From Bacteroidales bacterium (GTDB taxonomy: Bacteria; Bacteroidota; Bacteroidia; Bacteroidales; F082): a DNA stretch of 7,534 bases. This document shows positions 5,376 through 7,534 of the stretch, piece after piece (the stretch's first letter is position 1; the number at the start of each line of letters is the position of its first letter). The translations under genes were made by a program, and so were the position numbers. The stretch spans positions 1-7,534 of the forward strand of contig JAOZNY010000146.1 in NCBI GenBank assembly GCA_029933565.1. The letters are read 5' to 3'. The notes under the pieces were generated by a model. It searched no databases. It was not told the DNA's origin and worked only from the letters and a program-made list of their open reading frames with translations.

Positions 5376-7534
5376 TTAAAGTTTTACAATCTTTTTTATT
5401 TGTTTTTGATTGCCGATAGTTATGCTTAAGAAGTAAACACCTTTTGAAAAATTAGCATTAATTTCAAAATTCTGAATACCATCTTTATTTGATTCCATTT
5501 TTTTAGAAACTAATTTAATTCCATTGGTATTAAACAGTTCAATAATTGCTGTTTGACCTTTCTCAATATTTGCCTCCACATGGATTTTTTCTGTAAAAGG
5601 ATTTGGATAAACAGAAATCAGATTTGCATTATTAGCAAGATCATCTTTTCCTACATGAAGTTCAACTACCAAATTAACCGGGATAATAGTTTCATTATTA
5701 AAATTATCATTAATTAGCAATTCGCAATTATATTCACCTTCAGGCAAGCCTGTTGTGTTATAATTAAGTAGAATTATATCCGACTCTCCGGCATCTACGG
5801 TTCCTTGTAAGGTATCGAGGGTAAGCCATGTATTTATTTCCCCAAGGTTTATAAAATCAACATCAAAAAATAAAACATGAGGATCGGCTCCATAAATATC
5901 TCCTTGCATTTCGGCAGCCACCGAAAAGTCTTGGATTAGTGTAGTTTCTGCATGGCCATAAACTATTGCCAAAGCAGTTTCCATACCTTTAAGTGCACCC
6001 CAGCCTTCATCATTTTCACCATGCCAGTGTATTATTGCACCATTTCCTATTGATGAATCATGCTCAAGTTCTTCGCTGCCTCCCACAAAATTTGTCATAG
6101 AGTCAATTATTATTCCATCGGGGAAGTCCATAAAAATATCCATAACCCATTCGCTGTCGTTGCTACCATTATAGGCTGTAAATTCCCATGAGAATTCTTG
6201 TCCGGTATTAACATATTTTTCTGAACATTCAAGCAAAGAACCGCTGATGCTTCTGTTTGCAGTTTCCTCCACAGCATTGTCCATTCTGATTTGATAGTTT
6301 ACATCGCCATAAGGACTAAAATTTGAAATTGTCAAAGTATCTGTTTTAATTGAATCAGGTCGCATTTCCTTGTAAATGGGCATGGGGTTAAATTCCAGAT
6401 AGTGATCAATTACTATTCCCGATGGGAAAGAAATAGCATCAATCCAAGCACAGTCAGAATACAAACTAACACTATGGTCTTTGTGAAACCTCCATTCGAA
6501 ACTGTGAAAACCAGCAGTAACATTAAAAGTTTCCTTCTCCCAGTCTAATATACCGTCCCATCTTGCATGTTCAAATCCATCAATATAAAACGCTAGATAA
6601 TCATAATTGTTATTGTTGCTGGAATCATCTTCGCAAGAAACTTTTCTGTAAAAACTCAAATTACTTTCATTAAGAACTTCTATGTCAATAATTAAGGATG
6701 ACTCCTGATTGTGAATAATATTACCAGAACGCGATGAATAAATGCCTTCGTAAACATAATCCTGTGTAATCTGCCAATTCTTCTCTCCAATATTTCCCCA
6801 CGAAAAACGATTAAAGTTTCCGGTTTCAAAATTTTCATTGGTATTTCCAATTGGTAGGTTAAAAGTATCATAATTTATAAATCCGTTTGGCGAAGTGAAA
6901 TCAAGGTCAAACTCCAGCAAATATCCTAGTTGGGTATCTTCATTAACTGTAATATTAAAAGTTAAAGGAACAATTGAATCAGATGTGAGTTCTGAAATAA
7001 ATTCTGTTGGGTTATTAATTGTAACAAATTCACTGTCTGACGAAAGAATAATATTTAAATCGTGTGCATTACTTCCTCCTGTGTTTTTAATTTCAACAAT
7101 AATATCGGTAGTCTCCCCCGGGTCGAGAATATTATTGTCATTATCGTTTACAATAATATTATTGCTCATAATTACCGGTGCATAAGCAGTAAAAAATAAG
7201 TTGTTCAAATAAGTTGTGTCGTCGCAAATAATTTCTGTTTGAATGCTAAAATCGCAGTAGTTAGGCACATTTGGTGAAACATTAAAGTTAAATGCATCGA
7301 CTAAATTGATTGAATGGCCATTTTCAAGGGTGCCTATAAATTCTGTACTGTCGAGTAAAATAAAATTACTGTCGTTGATATAAATATTCACCGAAGCATT
7401 TATCATGTCCACCCCCGAACTATTTGTGATATTAGTACTTAAAAAAGCATTTTCGGCATATTCAATTATATCGTCATCACCCGAACTAATTGAAGGGTCG
7501 ATAAGTATTCCCGAACTTGAAAACTGCAAAGTTT
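5376..7534 (-). CDS. T9SS type A sorting-domain protein, multi-domain, 5' truncated by the window edge
   Basis: At least 718 residues are visible, and the frame stays open to the right edge. The TTG at 7529-7527 is an internal Leu, not a believable start, so the N-terminus is outside the window. Residue numbers here count from that TTG. Two related beta-rich modules come first (about 10-115 and 116-225), each with a G-D-D-D-I-I-E-Y-A-E or D-N-N-I-L-D-P-G-E-T type opening. A jelly-roll or MAM-like lectin domain follows (about 226-368), then Ig-like modules (about 370-625) and the sorting domain (637-717) with S-V-Y-P-N-P-F near its start and G-V-Y-F-L near its end. Such proteins cross the outer membrane by T9SS and are usually anchored or released after CTD cleavage. 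This arrangement is common downstream of secreted peptidase or hydrolase domains, for example C25 family, but no catalytic domain is visible here. Confidence is high for T9SS export and low for activity. Confidence 0.9.
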   Translation of the reverse strand, partial: TLQFSSSGILIDPSISSGDDDIIEYAENAFLSTNITNSSGVDMINASVNIYINDSNFILLDSTEFIGTLENGHSINLVDAFNFNVSPNVPNYCDFSIQTEIICDDTTYLNNLFFTAYAPVIMSNNIIVNDNDNNILDPGETTDIIVEIKNTGGSNAHDLNIILSSDSEFVTINNPTEFISELTSDSIVPLTFNITVNEDTQLGYLLEFDLDFTSPNGFINYDTFNLPIGNTNENFETGNFNRFSWGNIGEKNWQITQDYVYEGIYSSRSGNIIHNQESSLIIDIEVLNESNLSFYRKVSCEDDSSNNNNYDYLAFYIDGFEHARWDGILDWEKETFNVTAGFHSFEWRFHKDHSVSLYSDCAWIDAISFPSGIVIDHYLEFNPMPIYKEMRPDSIKTDTLTISNFSPYGDVNYQIRMDNAVEETANRSISGSLLECSEKYVNTGQEFSWEFTAYNGSNDSEWVMDIFMDFPDGIIIDSMTNFVGGSEELEHDSSIGNGAIIHWHGENDEGWGALKGMETALAIVYGHAETTLIQDFSVAAEMQGDIYGADPHVLFFDVDFINLGEINTWLTLDTLQGTVDAGESDIILLNYNTTGLPEGEYNCELLINDNFNNETIIPVNLVVELHVGKDDLANNANLISVYPNPFTEKIHVEANIEKGQTAIIELFNTNGIKLVSKKMESNKDGIQNFEINANFSKGVYFLSITIGNQKQIKKIVKL

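Noticed and set aside
6895..7185. 96-codon plus-strand open frame with a hydrophobic end
   Set aside because: It is antisense to the T9SS protein. The hydrophobicity follows from the complement of Asp/Asn/Glu-rich codons and is not evidence of a membrane protein.
7527..7529. TTG as the start codon of the T9SS protein
   Set aside because: The frame remains open to the window edge, there is no signal peptide after it, and the downstream sequence is already in mid-domain, so the gene is truncated by the window.

Overview
The window looks like an AT-rich chromosomal segment from a member of the Bacteroidota, probably class Bacteroidia. Three things point there: a secreted protein ending in a type IX secretion (T9SS) type A sorting domain, several matches to the Bacteroidota promoter -7 element TAnnTTTG, and starts preceded by A-rich stretches rather than Shine-Dalgarno sequences. 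All six genes lie on the minus strand, so transcription runs from the right edge to the left edge. I cannot name a genus.

Layout in transcription order: (1) 7534-5376 is the C-terminal part of a large T9SS-exported modular protein whose N-terminus lies beyond the window. (2) 5329-3737 is a GT39/ArnT-like polyprenyl-phosphate-sugar glycosyltransferase. (3) 3706-2288 is an AlgI-type MBOAT acyltransferase. (4) 2288-993 is an AlgX/AlgJ-like SGNH-fold partner, coupled to the MBOAT gene by a TAATG overlap. (5) 899-219 is a DUF4956 membrane protein. (6) 128-1 is the first 42 codons of a VTC-domain (polyphosphate polymerase-like) protein, which continues past the left edge.

Two functional modules can be inferred. 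The middle genes form a glycan-modification set: the MBOAT protein moves acetyl across the inner membrane, the AlgX-like protein probably transfers it to a polysaccharide in the periplasm, and the GT39 enzyme attaches a sugar from a lipid carrier. The acceptor glycan cannot be read from the sequence. The left-hand pair, DUF4956 plus VTC domain, is a recurrent bacterial gene pair linked to polyphosphate-type chemistry. A good -7 element before DUF4956 suggests this pair has its own promoter.

The least ordinary non-coding DNA is at 143-220, between the DUF4956 stop and the VTC start. It holds two runs of diverged 7-bp repeats in opposite orientation that could fold into a long G-U-rich hairpin, mainly in plus-strand RNA. 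The other intergenic gaps are 93 bp or shorter, and no gene-free stretch exceeds 300 bp. I saw no tRNA, rRNA, CRISPR array, insertion sequence or convincing intrinsic terminator. Nothing here amounts to a clearly new system. The best leads are the repeat and the AlgX-like protein's Gly-x-His in place of Asp-x-His.
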